A stretch of DNA of 64,000 nucleotides from Ferruginibacter sp. (GTDB taxonomy: Bacteria > Bacteroidota > Bacteroidia > Chitinophagales > Chitinophagaceae), in contig JAHBTO010000002.1 in the NCBI GenBank assembly GCA_019638525.1, forward strand, positions 1 through 64,000, in the 5' to 3' direction. A model generated the notes under the pieces. The model saw nothing but the letters and a program-made list of their open reading frames with translations. It was not told where the DNA came from and searched no databases. The translations under genes and the position numbers were made by a program. Of the stretch, positions 1 through 10,266 are shown in pieces. Positions within the stretch are counted from its first letter, which is position 1. Every line of letters starts with the position of its first letter.

Positions 1-76
1 AAAAAGGATGAAACAGATTGGCAATGTGGAAGTGCCGCAGGAAGCATTTTTGGCGGTGCTTAAGTTGAATGATTAA
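1..76 (+). CDS. lepA: Elongation factor 4 (LepA), 3' end only
   Basis: The left edge cuts this gene; 24 codons and the stop are visible, reading from base 2. The tail KRMKQIGNVEVPQEAFLAVL is nearly the same as the C-terminal end of LepA, the ribosome-bound translational GTPase that back-translocates stalled ribosomes. This C-terminal tail is very conserved and specific to LepA, so the call is firm although nothing of the GTPase domain is in view. The next gene lies 254 bp downstream on the same strand and is unrelated. Confidence 0.85.
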   Translation, partial: KRMKQIGNVEVPQEAFLAVLKLND

Positions 77-330
77 AAATATAATGTTATAAAAAAAATA
101 ATTTGAATTTTGATGTAAGGGGCATTACTATTCTATTACATTAATTTTATTTTAGAGATGAAGTAAAGAGGAAACTCCATCATAATCTGCAAAGTTATTT
201 TTATTAAACCTGGTACTGATGTAAATTTAAGAATTTACAATAGCAAATTGTTTTACCTTGTGTTGTGTTCAATAATAACTTTTTTCTGCTTAACGTTTTA
301 ACTATGCATAATTAAAATCTTGTCAGGATT

Positions 331-1881
331 TTGAAAAGAACAATCAAGTATTATAGAATAATTTGGCTGAAATATGATTTACCTGCAGGCCTTTCAGTAT
401 TCCTGGTTGCACTACCTCTTTGTTTAGGCATTGCTTTGGCATCTGGCGCACCACTTTATGCAGGAATTTTATCGGGAGTAATTGGAGGGCTTATTGTTTC
501 ACTTATAAGTGGATCGCAATTAGCTGTATCAGGCCCGGCTGCCGGTTTAACAACAGTGGTTGCTGCATCTATAATTGCACATGGCGATTATAGAATTTTC
601 CTGCTTGCTGTAATAATAGCAGGGCTATTTCAATTTATACTTGGGTTATTAAAACTCGGGGTAATTGCAAACTATTTCCCTTCATCGGTTATTAAAGGGA
701 TGCTGGCAGCTATTGGTATTATACTTATTTCAAAACAAATACCTGTTGCATTGGGTTACGATCAACCAGATTTTTGGGCAGGCGGTATCCTTAAGTTATT
801 TTCTACAAACCAGTTTGTAGGCAACCTAAGTAATTTCAATCAACATATTACAAGGGGGGCAATCCTAATAACTACCATTTCTATTTTTGTAATGTCATTA
901 CTTCATCGTCCATTTGCCAATAAACTTAAAATTATTCCGGCCCCATTACTTGTGGTAGTTTTAGGTATTTTAGTGAATATAGCATTTACAGAAATAGCAT
1001 CTGGTTATTTACTAAAGCCAACACAATTGGTTAACATTCCTGATGATGTTTTTGCAAACATTTCTTTTCCGAATATTTCAAAACTTTTTATAGAACCGGG
1101 TATTTGGAAAGATGGCCTTACTATTGGATTGCTGGCCTCGCTTGAAACTTTACTTTGTATTGAAGCCATTGATAAATTAGACAGGAGAAACAGGATAACA
1201 CCCATTAACCGTGAACTGGTTGCTCAAGGCATTGGAAATATTGCCTGTGGTTTTTTAGGTGCCATTCCCATTACAGCAGTTATTGTAAGGGGTTCAGCCA
1301 ATGTAGATGCCGGAGCAAGAACAAAACTATCTGCTTTCACACACGGATTGTTCCTGTTGTTATCTGTATTGTTAATCCCATTCATGCTTAATAAAATTCC
1401 TTATGCTTCATTATCTGCAATATTGATTGTAACTGGATACAACCTTGCAAAGCCAAAACTATTTCGAAATATGTGGAGCCTGGGCTTTAAACAGTTTATA
1501 CCATTTATGATAACAATTTTTGCCATACTGATAACCGACCTGCTTATTGGGGTTTGCATCGGCTTATTTATCACTATATATTACATTATTCGTAACAATT
1601 TTAAAGAAGAATATATTATCACCAAAACATTTGAAAATAATGTTGAAACTTACCTAATCAAACTAAACAGCAATGTTACATTTCTCAATAAAGTTAATTT
1701 AAGAAGAGTGTTAGAAAATGTGCCAGAAAAGAGTGTATTAACAATTGATGGCAGCGATTGCAATTTTATTGATTATGATATTTTAGAAATAATTAGTCAA
1801 TATACTAATAAGGCAAGTGAAAGAAATATAAAATTGAACTTAAAGGGTGTTAAGAAAGTAAATGTTACGGCAATACATTAA
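331..1881 (+). CDS. SulP family anion transporter
   Basis: Inner-membrane anion permease of the SulP/SLC26 family (sulfate, bicarbonate or similar). The N-terminal stretch DLPAGLSVFLVALPLCLGIA (about residues 16-35) and the following SGSQLAVSGPAAGLT segment are family hallmarks; about ten or more hydrophobic segments fill residues 15-420. The last 80 residues form a short STAS-like domain with an IDGSDCNFIDYDILE strand-loop-helix. At 516 residues it is typical of Bacteroidota members without a fused carbonic anhydrase. The start is a TTG at 331; no in-frame ATG lies near enough to keep the conserved N-terminus, and an AGGA motif sits just upstream. The substrate cannot be read from the sequence; bicarbonate is a reasonable guess for this subgroup. 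Confidence 0.85.
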   Translation: MKRTIKYYRIIWLKYDLPAGLSVFLVALPLCLGIALASGAPLYAGILSGVIGGLIVSLISGSQLAVSGPAAGLTTVVAASIIAHGDYRIFLLAVIIAGLFQFILGLLKLGVIANYFPSSVIKGMLAAIGIILISKQIPVALGYDQPDFWAGGILKLFSTNQFVGNLSNFNQHITRGAILITTISIFVMSLLHRPFANKLKIIPAPLLVVVLGILVNIAFTEIASGYLLKPTQLVNIPDDVFANISFPNISKLFIEPGIWKDGLTIGLLASLETLLCIEAIDKLDRRNRITPINRELVAQGIGNIACGFLGAIPITAVIVRGSANVDAGARTKLSAFTHGLFLLLSVLLIPFMLNKIPYASLSAILIVTGYNLAKPKLFRNMWSLGFKQFIPFMITIFAILITDLLIGVCIGLFITIYYIIRNNFKEEYIITKTFENNVETYLIKLNSNVTFLNKVNLRRVLENVPEKSVLTIDGSDCNFIDYDILEIISQYTNKASERNIKLNLKGVKKVNVTAIH

Positions 1882-2096
1882 TAATAAAAATTCACAAAAT
1901 TTAATTTGTCAATATTATACTGCTCACTCTTCACTGATAATTTTATATTTTAAAGTACATTTTCAAAACATTAGTTTAAAAAACATCCAATAAACACTGC
2001 ATAAACCCTAATTTTTATTATTTTCAAAATTCAACATCCTTTAATTTTAATAAATTAAAAAGTTCATTAAAATCAATAATTAAAAACTATATTACA

Positions 2097-2471
2097 ATGA
2101 GCAATTTTTCCTTAGATGCCGATATGATTATTAAAGTGAAGGCAGGTTTTATTCGCAAAGGCAGCGATGTAGCTTTAACCGGCAGCGATTACGAATTTCG
2201 TTTGTTTGAAAAAGACCTGATGGAAGACGATTACCTGGGCAAGAGTGGCCTTGATGAAAATGGCATTGCCAATGTAAGTTTTAAACAATCGGCTTTTAAA
2301 GATTTTTTAAACCCCGAGAAAAACCCCGACCTGTATTTTGCATTATACAATGGCGAAGCATTAATCTTTCAAAGCAAGGTAATGGTTGATGTAGATATGG
2401 ATGCTATTGAAAAATTTAAAATGGGAGAGGGGGAAGTAATTAACCTGGGTACTTTTTTAGTGGAAGGTTAA
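2097..2471 (+). CDS. Conserved-looking hypothetical protein, 124 aa
   Basis: I do not recognise this family. It is a small acidic soluble protein without signal peptide or membrane segment. Alternating hydrophobic stretches (MIIKVKAGFI, YEFRLFEKD, LYFALYNGEALIFQSKVMVDV) suggest a beta-sandwich such as a transthyretin- or C2-like fold, but this is only inferred from pattern. It starts with a clear ATG after an AT-rich 215-bp leader and stands alone between the SulP gene and the large surface barrel. Codon use is like that of its neighbours, so it is probably a real resident gene. Confidence 0.7.
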   Translation: MSNFSLDADMIIKVKAGFIRKGSDVALTGSDYEFRLFEKDLMEDDYLGKSGLDENGIANVSFKQSAFKDFLNPEKNPDLYFALYNGEALIFQSKVMVDVDMDAIEKFKMGEGEVINLGTFLVEG

Positions 2472-2615
2472 TATTACCGTTTAATTTATTGGGATAGATA
2501 TATAAAACCTGTTTTTTTTTGTATGAATAGCATTAAACAGTTAGCTGCTATCTTTTGCCCATTCTCCGGCCTTGTACAATAATCTGTAATTTTAGCGTTC
2601 TAATTCCAAAACAGC

Positions 2616-5600
2616 TTGAAGCAAAAAAGAATATACATCACTGTTCTGTTACACTTCATGGCTTTACTTGTGCAAGCACAGGAAATAACCCCGGCGCCGC
2701 TTTCCAACCTTCATACTATCAGCATATCAACCAACAAAAAAACAATACGTATAGATTCAATGAGCCTGGTACCCGGCTCGGTAACCATACAAGGCGTTTC
2801 GCCCTATTTTTACAAGGTTGATGAAGTGAATGCAACCATTACCTGGCTTGATAAACCACCACAGGAAACTGTAAAGGTTACCTACCGCAGTTTTCCATAC
2901 AAATTAAATGCAGTAACAAGTCGCTACAATTACGATAGCATTCGTTATAATTTTTTACCTACCGAGCCTTTTACACTTACGGTTGGCAAAAAAAACAACC
3001 CCCTAGTTGATTTTGGAAACATACGCTCCGAAGGAAGTTTTGGCCGTGGCATTTCTTTTGGCAACAGCCAGGATGCCGTTGTTAACAGCAGCCTCAACCT
3101 TCAGTTAAATGGTTTTATTGGCGATAGTATGGAGTTAACAGCAGCCATCACCGATAACAATATTCCTGTGCAGCCCGATGGCAACACACAAGACCTGCGT
3201 GACTTTGACCGTATTTTTTTACAGGTGAAAAAGAAAGGCTGGCAGGTTAACTTAGGTGATATTGATATAAGGCAAAGCAAAAATTATTTTCTTAATTTTT
3301 ATAAAAGATTGCAGGGGGTATCGTTCATCACCGATAATAAAATTGGCAAACACATCAATAATTCCTTATTGCTAAGCGGCGCTGTTGCTAAAGGAAAATT
3401 CACACGCAACATTATTACTCCTTTTGAAGGCAACCAGGGCCCATACAGGCTTACAAGCCCCACGCTTGAATTATTTTTTGTGGTACTTGCAGGTACCGAA
3501 AGAGTGTATATGGACGGCGAACTTTTGCAGCGTGGCGAAGACCAGGACTATATAATTAATTACAATACTGCCGAGCTTACATTTACTCAAAAAAGATTAA
3601 TAACAAAAGATAAACGCATACAGGTAGAGTTTGAATATGCCGACCGCAATTTTTTAAACTCACAAATTTATGTAAGCAACGAAACTGTTTTTAATGATAA
3701 ATTTCAATTGAGTGTTAGCTTTTATAATAATTCCGATGCAAAAAACTCTTCCATTAACCAGGTGCTTGATGATAAGCAAAAACAATTTTTGGCAAATATT
3801 GGCGATGGTATTGATACTGCCTATTACGAAAATGCCGTTAGAGATACTTTAAGCCCGGGTAAAATTTTGTATAAAAAAATTGATACTTTGTACAACGGCA
3901 GCATTCATGATTCTATTTATGTTTTTTCAACCAACCCTGCCGATACTTTATACAGCCTTGGCTTTACTTACTTAGGCCCCGGCAAGGGCAACTACACTGT
4001 TTTACAAAGCGCCACCAACGGTAAAGTGTTTGGCTGGGTGCAGCCCGATGTTAATAATAATAAACAAGGCGATTATGCGCCTGTTATCCTGCTCATTTCT
4101 CCTAAAAAACTACAAATTATAACCATTGGCGGCGAGTATGCTTTTAACACAAAAGCAAAACTTAAGGCCGAAGTGGCAATGAGCGATTATAACATCAACC
4201 TTTTCTCTTCTAAAGATAAAAGCAACGACAAAGGCTTTGCTGCAAAATTTCAGTTTGTAAAAGACGATACTAAATTGCACCTGCTTAACAGGCAACTGCT
4301 GTTGCAAACAAGCCTCGGTTACGAGTTTGTACAACAAAAATTTAAACCTGCTGAACGCTTACGTAATATTGAATTTTTACGAGACTGGAGCCTGCCTTAT
4401 GATATTACCTCTGCCGATGAACATATTATAAATGCCGATGTAAAACTGGCCGACAGCACCGGCAATTTTTTTCAATACGGTGTTACCAGCTATAACCGAA
4501 GCGATAAGTTTAACGGGCTGCGCCACCTGGTAAGCAGTTACAATAATATTAAAGGTTGGAAACTGAGCAGCCAAATTAGTTATACCAATAGCAACAGGCC
4601 TATTGAGTCAAGTTCTTTCTTCAGGCCCAATATAGAGTTGAAAAAAGATTTAAGCCGGTTACGAAACATGCAGCTTGGTTTTAAATTCAACAGCGAGCAT
4701 AACCGCATACGTAATAAAACCAATGATTCGCTATCGCTGCTGAGTTATGCTTTTAATGTGTGGGAAGTTTCGCTAAAATCAAATCCTGCAAAAGCAAATA
4801 AATGGGGCATTTCATATTTTACAAGAAACGACTTGCTGCCATCAAATTCAAAACTGCAGCAGGCCAACCGCAGCGATAACTATAATTTTTTTACCGAATT
4901 GCTTAAAAGCGAAAGGCACCAGTTTAAACTAAATGCTACTTACCGCAAATTGCATATTACCAATGCATCACTTAGCCAGCAAAAGGCCGATGAAAGCCTG
5001 CTGGGCCGTGCCGAATATTATGTAAATGAATTTAAAGGTTTTTTAGAAGGCAATATGTTTTACGAACTGGGATCGGGACAGGAACAAAAACGGGAATATA
5101 CATTTGTAGAAGTGCCGGCAGGCCAGGGCGAGTACACTTGGATTGATTACAACAACAATGGCATACCCGAACTTAACGAATTTGAGATTGCGGTTTTCCA
5201 GGATCAGAAAAAATACATAAGGGTTTTTACGCCCAGTAACCAATATGTAAAAGCCAATTACGTACAGTTTAATTATAGTTTTACGCTTAACCCCAAATTA
5301 ATTATTAAACCAGGTACAGGTGGTTTACTAAAATTACTTTCACGCATAAGTACAAGTTCGGCTTTGCAGATAAATAAAAAAGATATTGCTGCGGGCAAGT
5401 TCCAGTTTAACCCTTTTACCAAACAGCTTGTTGATACCACGCTGATAACATTAAATTCATTTTTATCTAACACTTTATATTTTAACCGCAGTAATATCAG
5501 GTGGGGGTTTGATGTTACGCACAGCATCAGCAATGCAAAAGCAATGTTAAGTTATGGTTTTGAAAGTCGCAAGTTGCGTACTTTATCGGGCAAGCTACGC

Positions 5601-6110
5601 TGGAACATTAACCGCAGTTTTGTAACCATGCTGGGTTATCGGCAAATAAAAAATGTGTTAAACACCACCGGCCCCAAATTTGATAACAGGAACTACCTGG
5701 TAAAGCAGGATATTATTGAGCCTTCGGTACAATATGTACATAAAACAAATTTCAGGGCAGGTTTAACTTATGCCTATGCTATTAAAAGAAATATTATCGA
5801 TTCGATGGAAAGCGCCAACAGCCATGTATTAACAGCCGATGTTCGGTACAACATACTTTCAAACAGCACCATCAGCGGCCGTTTTTCGCTTAACCAGATT
5901 AATTTTAAAGGTTACCCCGGCGCAGCCAACAGCACCGTTGGTTTTATTTTGTTAGAAGGACTGCTGCCCGGCAAAAACTATTTATGGAATATTGACTTTA
6001 CAAAACGCCTGGCCGGCAATATTGAAGTAAGCATACAATACGAAGGAAGAAAACCCGGCGATACCCGAACAATACATATTGGCCGGGCATCGGTACGGGC
6101 AATTTTTTAA
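2616..6110 (+). CDS. Large outer-membrane beta-barrel protein, SprA-like architecture
   Basis: A 1164-residue exported protein with a short signal peptide ending at VQA-QE (about residue 21). The region around residues 130-230 ([20 protein letters not shown], then [20 protein letters not shown] and VNLGDIDIR) matches a pattern seen in large Bacteroidota surface proteins related to the type IX secretion barrel SprA. The rest is a long series of amphipathic strands with alternating aromatic residues, ending in Phe, as expected for an outer-membrane barrel. Residues 844-855 ([12 protein letters not shown]) form an EF-hand-like calcium loop. The start is TTG, the only one that keeps the signal peptide. 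It converges with the thioesterase gene, with only 12 bp between. The function is unknown; it is much shorter than true SprA. Confidence 0.7.
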   Translation: MKQKRIYITVLLHFMALLVQAQEITPAPLSNLHTISISTNKKTIRIDSMSLVPGSVTIQGVSPYFYKVDEVNATITWLDKPPQETVKVTYRSFPYKLNAVTSRYNYDSIRYNFLPTEPFTLTVGKKNNPLVDFGNIRSEGSFGRGISFGNSQDAVVNSSLNLQLNGFIGDSMELTAAITDNNIPVQPDGNTQDLRDFDRIFLQVKKKGWQVNLGDIDIRQSKNYFLNFYKRLQGVSFITDNKIGKHINNSLLLSGAVAKGKFTRNIITPFEGNQGPYRLTSPTLELFFVVLAGTERVYMDGELLQRGEDQDYIINYNTAELTFTQKRLITKDKRIQVEFEYADRNFLNSQIYVSNETVFNDKFQLSVSFYNNSDAKNSSINQVLDDKQKQFLANIGDGIDTAYYENAVRDTLSPGKILYKKIDTLYNGSIHDSIYVFSTNPADTLYSLGFTYLGPGKGNYTVLQSATNGKVFGWVQPDVNNNKQGDYAPVILLISPKKLQIITIGGEYAFNTKAKLKAEVAMSDYNINLFSSKDKSNDKGFAAKFQFVKDDTKLHLLNRQLLLQTSLGYEFVQQKFKPAERLRNIEFLRDWSLPYDITSADEHIINADVKLADSTGNFFQYGVTSYNRSDKFNGLRHLVSSYNNIKGWKLSSQISYTNSNRPIESSSFFRPNIELKKDLSRLRNMQLGFKFNSEHNRIRNKTNDSLSLLSYAFNVWEVSLKSNPAKANKWGISYFTRNDLLPSNSKLQQANRSDNYNFFTELLKSERHQFKLNATYRKLHITNASLSQQKADESLLGRAEYYVNEFKGFLEGNMFYELGSGQEQKREYTFVEVPAGQGEYTWIDYNNNGIPELNEFEIAVFQDQKKYIRVFTPSNQYVKANYVQFNYSFTLNPKLIIKPGTGGLLKLLSRISTSSALQINKKDIAAGKFQFNPFTKQLVDTTLITLNSFLSNTLYFNRSNIRWGFDVTHSISNAKAMLSYGFESRKLRTLSGKLRWNINRSFVTMLGYRQIKNVLNTTGPKFDNRNYLVKQDIIEPSVQYVHKTNFRAGLTYAYAIKRNIIDSMESANSHVLTADVRYNILSNSTISGRFSLNQINFKGYPGAANSTVGFILLEGLLPGKNYLWNIDFTKRLAGNIEVSIQYEGRKPGDTRTIHIGRASVRAIF

Positions 6111-6122
6111 AAACATTGCAGG

Positions 6123-6530
6123 TTAAAAATATTTTTCTAATCTCATTTTCAGTTCATCGGGCATATTGCAACGCTTCATTGTTTTTGCATCAATAAAAAA
6201 AAGGCTTACCATACCTGTATTTAAAAGTTCATCCTGCTCATTATATATTTCTGAATAAAAAACTATCTTGAAATGTGTGGGCATTTCTTTAAGGGTAGTT
6301 TTTACAGTAATTAAATCATCGTACCTGGCAGGCCTTAAAAAGCGGCTGTTTATTTCTACTACCGGCATAATAATACCCATTGCTTCTATTTCTTTATAAG
6401 TGTACCCAAGTTGCCGGATGGCTTCGGCTCTTCCTATTTCATAAAACTGTGCATAATGGCCGTAATACACAACCCCCATTTGGTCGGTAAGTGCATAATG
6501 TATGCGTATTTGTGTTTCGGTGGTGAACAT
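6123..6530 (-). CDS. Acyl-CoA thioesterase, YbgC/FadM (4HBT hotdog) family
   Basis: A 135-residue single hotdog-fold protein that should hydrolyse acyl-CoA thioesters in the cytoplasm. The diagnostic segment LTDQMGVVYYGHYAQFYEIGR (residues 14-34) carries the catalytic Asp of the family, followed by the long central helix and the strands IMPVVEINSRFLRPARYDD. Length is normal. It lies 40 bp downstream of the DoxX gene on the same strand, so the two are probably co-transcribed. Acyl chain specificity cannot be predicted. Confidence 0.88.
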   Translation of the reverse strand: MFTTETQIRIHYALTDQMGVVYYGHYAQFYEIGRAEAIRQLGYTYKEIEAMGIIMPVVEINSRFLRPARYDDLITVKTTLKEMPTHFKIVFYSEIYNEQDELLNTGMVSLFFIDAKTMKRCNMPDELKMRLEKYF

Positions 6531-6570
6531 CTATTATAATTATGATTTCCTGGTAAGCAATTAAAAAATA

Positions 6571-6978
6571 TTATTTCCCAATCATCCCATCTATACTTAC
6601 TTTACCGGGGCCAACAATTAGCAAAACCATAAAAGCAGTTAAAAATAATGCTGCAGTTTCTCCATCCCCAAAAAAATCTGCATTGTGTACTTTAAATAAA
6701 ACTACTCCCATTGCAATAATAAGCGGTATAGCAGCCAGCCTGGTAAATAAACCTAAAATGATAAACATACCACAGAAAAATTCTGCAAATATCACCAGCG
6801 ATAACGATAAGGTGCTTCCCAACCCCAAAAAATTCATAAACTTATCTTGCAGGCTGCCAAACTTTATCAGTTTACCATAACCGTGGTTCATTATTAATAC
6901 ACCACTGCCAATCCTTAACAATAACATTGCTGCATTAAATGCACCCGTCGAATACTTTGTCGTTAATAATTTCTTCAT
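6571..6978 (-). CDS. DoxX family membrane protein
   Basis: A 135-residue inner-membrane protein with four predicted helices. The N-terminal block LLLRIGSGVLIMNHGYGKLI and the later AEFFCGMFIILGLFTRLAA are typical of the DoxX/YphA family, whose members are linked with redox or quinone-associated functions but are mostly uncharacterised. It is read divergently from the TPR gene across a 200-bp gap that carries the promoter of that gene. The thioesterase follows 40 bp downstream on the same strand. Confidence 0.88.
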   Translation of the reverse strand: MKKLLTTKYSTGAFNAAMLLLRIGSGVLIMNHGYGKLIKFGSLQDKFMNFLGLGSTLSLSLVIFAEFFCGMFIILGLFTRLAAIPLIIAMGVVLFKVHNADFFGDGETAALFLTAFMVLLIVGPGKVSIDGMIGK

Positions 6979-7131
6979 CTTTCTTTTCTTTTAATTGTGA
7001 TTGAGGTTTTAATCTTCTGTTATAAAAAATGAAACACAAGGTTTATTTATCATTTCATTAACAGCATTGTAAAAATACATTCGTTTTGTTTACATCAATT
7101 ATCCACTTATTAACAATCAATTGGAATGATG

Positions 7132-7163
7132 TTTGTAACGCTGTGGTTTAACCAGTAATTTTG
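7132..7163 (+). promoter_or_regulatory. Bacteroidota-type sigma-A promoter for the TPR gene
   Basis: A -33 TTTG at 7132-7135 and a -7 box TAATTTTG at 7156-7163 are separated by 20 nt, which fits the Bacteroidota consensus TTTG-N19-21-TAnnTTTG exactly. Transcription should start near 7168-7171. The TTG codon at 7161 therefore lies inside the -7 box and cannot be the translation start. Confidence 0.75.
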
Positions 7164-7175
7164 CAACCAGTAAAA

Positions 7176-10100
7176 ATGAATCAACCAGTCAACATGTTAA
7201 AACAAAAACTTTCACTCCTGTTTATTGCAACAGTTTTCTCTTTTTCAACATTTGCACAAGCCACACATGCTATTACCGACCCCGAAAAGAATTATAAAGA
7301 TGCCAAAGAACTTTTTGTAAAAGAACAATACGCTTTAGCTTATCCTTTGTTTGCTGCTTTAAAAGCACAAAACCCCGATAACACAACCAGCGACCATGCT
7401 TATATTAACGATGACGTAAACTATTATTATATTGTTTGCCAGTTAAAATTACAACAGCCCGCTGCCGAACAACAGGCACGCCACTACGTAGATGTTGTAA
7501 GCAACGAGCCACGCCGTGAATTAATGAGTTACCACCTGGCAAAATATTATTTTTTAAAAGACGATTACAGCAATGCCATCAACTATTACGAAAGGGCCGG
7601 GCTTGAAAATTTGAGTAACGATGAAATTGCCGACGCTAAGTTTGAAAAAGCCTACTGCTATTTTAACCTAAAACAGTTTGGCGAAGCTAAACCATTGTTT
7701 GACGAGATACACCAAATGCCCGAAAGCAAATATTACATCCCGGCCAATTATTATTATGGTTTTATTAGTTATTACGAGCGCAATTACAACGAGGCTTTAA
7801 AAGCTTTTAAACTGGTAGAAACACAGGAAGAATACAAAGGCGTGGTTCCATATTACATTGCCGAAATTTATTATTTCCAGGGTAAAAAAGAAGAAGCTCT
7901 TAAATATGGCGAAAGCGTATTGGGCAGGCCGGGCACCTTGTTCTATCAAAAAGAAATGAACCTGTTGATTGGGCAAATTTATTTTGAAAAGAAAAATTAC
8001 CAGAAAGCATTGCCGCTTATTGAAGCGTATGTAAACAACAGCGATAAGGTTACCAAAGAAATCATGTACGAACTGAGTTATTGCTATTACGATGCCGGCA
8101 AACTTGATAAAGCCATTGAAGGATTTAAACAACTGAGTACCGAAAAAGATTCGATGGGGCAAAACAGTATGTACCTGCTGGGCGATTGTTATTTACGAAC
8201 CAACCAAAAAGCCAATGCCCGTAACGCATTCCAGTACAGCGCTTATAACAGCAGCAATAAAAAACAGCAACAGGTTTCAAGGTTTAATTATGCAAAGCTG
8301 TCGTACGAACTGGGCTACCAGGATATTGCCCTCAACGAAATGAAAAAATACATCAACGATTATCCCGGCAGCGAATATGATACCGAAGCAAAAGAGATAT
8401 TAGTGAACCTGATGGCCAATACCAACAATTTTGCCGATGCATTACGCTTGTATGAATCGTTCAGCAACCCAACGGCATCTATGCAAAAAGTGTATCCACG
8501 CATTTTATACGGCAGGGCGGTAGAGTTGGTGAACGATCAGCAACTGAAACAGGCCGATGAACTGTTTTCAAAAATTTTAACCCTGCCAACATCAACAGTA
8601 ACTCCATATGCTAATTTTTGGAAAGGCGAAATTGCCTACCGCAACAGCGATTACGACAACAGCATCAGGTACATGAGTACGTATATGGAGGCATCGGTGC
8701 CTGCACAGGGAGAAGCCAACCGCACCACTGCTAATTACGACCTGGGTTATAGCTGGCTACAAAAAGAAAACTATGCAAAGGCACTTGGTTATTTTGAACA
8801 GGTTGCAAAAAATGTTACAGTAACATCGCCTGCCATTGATCAGGATGCTTATGTACGCAGCGCCGATTGTTATTTTATGAAATCGGATTTTACAAAAGCT
8901 AACAGCATGTACGATTACGTGGTGAATAATGCAATGCCGCAAAGCGACTATGCCATGTTTCAAAAAGCCATGATAGCCGGCGTTAAGAGTTCAGCCAACA
9001 AGATTAGCACACTTAATACTTTGCTAAAGCAATATCCAAAAAGTAACCTGGTACCCGATGTGAATATGGAAATTGCACAAACTTATATAGCTGATGAAAA
9101 ATTCCTGCAGGCTGTACCCTATCTTAATAATGTATTGAACGACCCCACTGCAGGCGGGTTAAAACCACGGGCATATTTAAAACTTGGTTTGGTATATTAT
9201 AATGCCGATAAGTATGACGAAGCCTTATCAAATTACCAAACCCTGGTGCAAAAATATCCGCAATCATCTGAAGCCGATGAAGCCACCGGCATTATGAAAA
9301 ACATTTATGTAGAAATTGGCAAGCCTGATGAATATATTGAAATGATGCGCAGCAATGGCAAAAATATTTCTGTTAGCGAAGCCGATTCGCTGACTTACAC
9401 GGCAGCCGCTTTAAAATATAATGCCAACGATTGTGATGCCGCTATTACAGGATTTAAAAATTACTTATCAAAATATCCCAATGGCGGATATAGCCTTGAA
9501 GCAAATTTTTTCAGCAGCGAATGTTATAGCACAAAGAAAGACTGGGCCAATGCCATTGCCGGTTACGATTATGTAAACAGCAAAGGGCTTAGCCGCTTTT
9601 TTGAAAAAGCAACACTTGAAGCCGGACGCATTAGTTATTTTGAACTGAAAGATTATGCCAATGCAAAAAGGTATTTTGAATCTTTAACCAATAGCGCCAT
9701 CAGCCAGGATAACCAGATAGAAGCGCTTAGAGGTTTGGTACGTTGCTACTACCAACTTAAAGATTATACACAGGCAAACGACGCTGCAAAAAATCTCCTC
9801 ACTAAAAAAGGTATCAGTACCGATGATAAATCTGTTGCATTGCTTGTGCTGGGAAAATCGCAGCAGGTAAATAACGATTGTTCATCTGCAATAACTGCAT
9901 TTAAATCATGTGCCGCCATCAATAAATCGGCATGGGGCGCCGAGGCCCGTTACGAAATTGCCAATTGCCAATTTAGCTTAAATAATCTTGCCGCTGCCGA
10001 AAAATCGGCGTTGGCTGTTATAAAAGAAACAGGCTCGTACGATAACTGGGTAACAAAAAGTTATATTTTATTGGGTGATATTTTTATGAAGCAGAAAGAT

Positions 10101-10232
10101 TACTTTAATGCAAAAGCCACTTATGAAAGTGTGGCTAAAAACTCGGTGATACCCGAACTGAAACAGGAAGCACAACAAAAACTTGATAAAGCTATTGAAG
10201 AAGAAAAAGCAGTAAGTAAAGTGGGAAATTAA
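7176..10232 (+). CDS. Exported tetratricopeptide-repeat protein
   Basis: A protein of about 1018 residues made of many TPR units (for example AIEGFKQLSTEKDSMGQNSMYLLGDCYL, KYDEALSNYQTLVQKYPQSSEADEA). A signal peptide ends at TFAQ, so the repeats face the periplasm, where they probably scaffold other proteins. Two starts are possible, ATG 7176 and ATG 7194 (MLKQK, which gives the cleaner signal peptide); the upstream TTG is inside the promoter. Thirty-four bases downstream begins an outer-membrane barrel gene on the same strand, and this TPR-barrel pairing suggests that the two act together at the outer membrane. The exact role is unknown. Confidence 0.85.
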   Translation: MNQPVNMLKQKLSLLFIATVFSFSTFAQATHAITDPEKNYKDAKELFVKEQYALAYPLFAALKAQNPDNTTSDHAYINDDVNYYYIVCQLKLQQPAAEQQARHYVDVVSNEPRRELMSYHLAKYYFLKDDYSNAINYYERAGLENLSNDEIADAKFEKAYCYFNLKQFGEAKPLFDEIHQMPESKYYIPANYYYGFISYYERNYNEALKAFKLVETQEEYKGVVPYYIAEIYYFQGKKEEALKYGESVLGRPGTLFYQKEMNLLIGQIYFEKKNYQKALPLIEAYVNNSDKVTKEIMYELSYCYYDAGKLDKAIEGFKQLSTEKDSMGQNSMYLLGDCYLRTNQKANARNAFQYSAYNSSNKKQQQVSRFNYAKLSYELGYQDIALNEMKKYINDYPGSEYDTEAKEILVNLMANTNNFADALRLYESFSNPTASMQKVYPRILYGRAVELVNDQQLKQADELFSKILTLPTSTVTPYANFWKGEIAYRNSDYDNSIRYMSTYMEASVPAQGEANRTTANYDLGYSWLQKENYAKALGYFEQVAKNVTVTSPAIDQDAYVRSADCYFMKSDFTKANSMYDYVVNNAMPQSDYAMFQKAMIAGVKSSANKISTLNTLLKQYPKSNLVPDVNMEIAQTYIADEKFLQAVPYLNNVLNDPTAGGLKPRAYLKLGLVYYNADKYDEALSNYQTLVQKYPQSSEADEATGIMKNIYVEIGKPDEYIEMMRSNGKNISVSEADSLTYTAAALKYNANDCDAAITGFKNYLSKYPNGGYSLEANFFSSECYSTKKDWANAIAGYDYVNSKGLSRFFEKATLEAGRISYFELKDYANAKRYFESLTNSAISQDNQIEALRGLVRCYYQLKDYTQANDAAKNLLTKKGISTDDKSVALLVLGKSQQVNNDCSSAITAFKSCAAINKSAWGAEARYEIANCQFSLNNLAAAEKSALAVIKETGSYDNWVTKSYILLGDIFMKQKDYFNAKATYESVAKNSVIPELKQEAQQKLDKAIEEEKAVSKVGN

Positions 10233-10266
10233 AAAACAATGGCAAAAACTAACCATCAATTAAACT

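Noticed and set aside
331..1881. SulP fused to carbonic anhydrase
   Set aside because: The C-terminal part is a short STAS-like domain; no zinc-ligand motif of beta-carbonic anhydrase is present.
2553..2595. Promoter upstream of the SprA-like barrel (TTTTG ... TAATTTTA)
   Set aside because: The spacing is about 29 nt, too long, and the -7 box lacks its final G.
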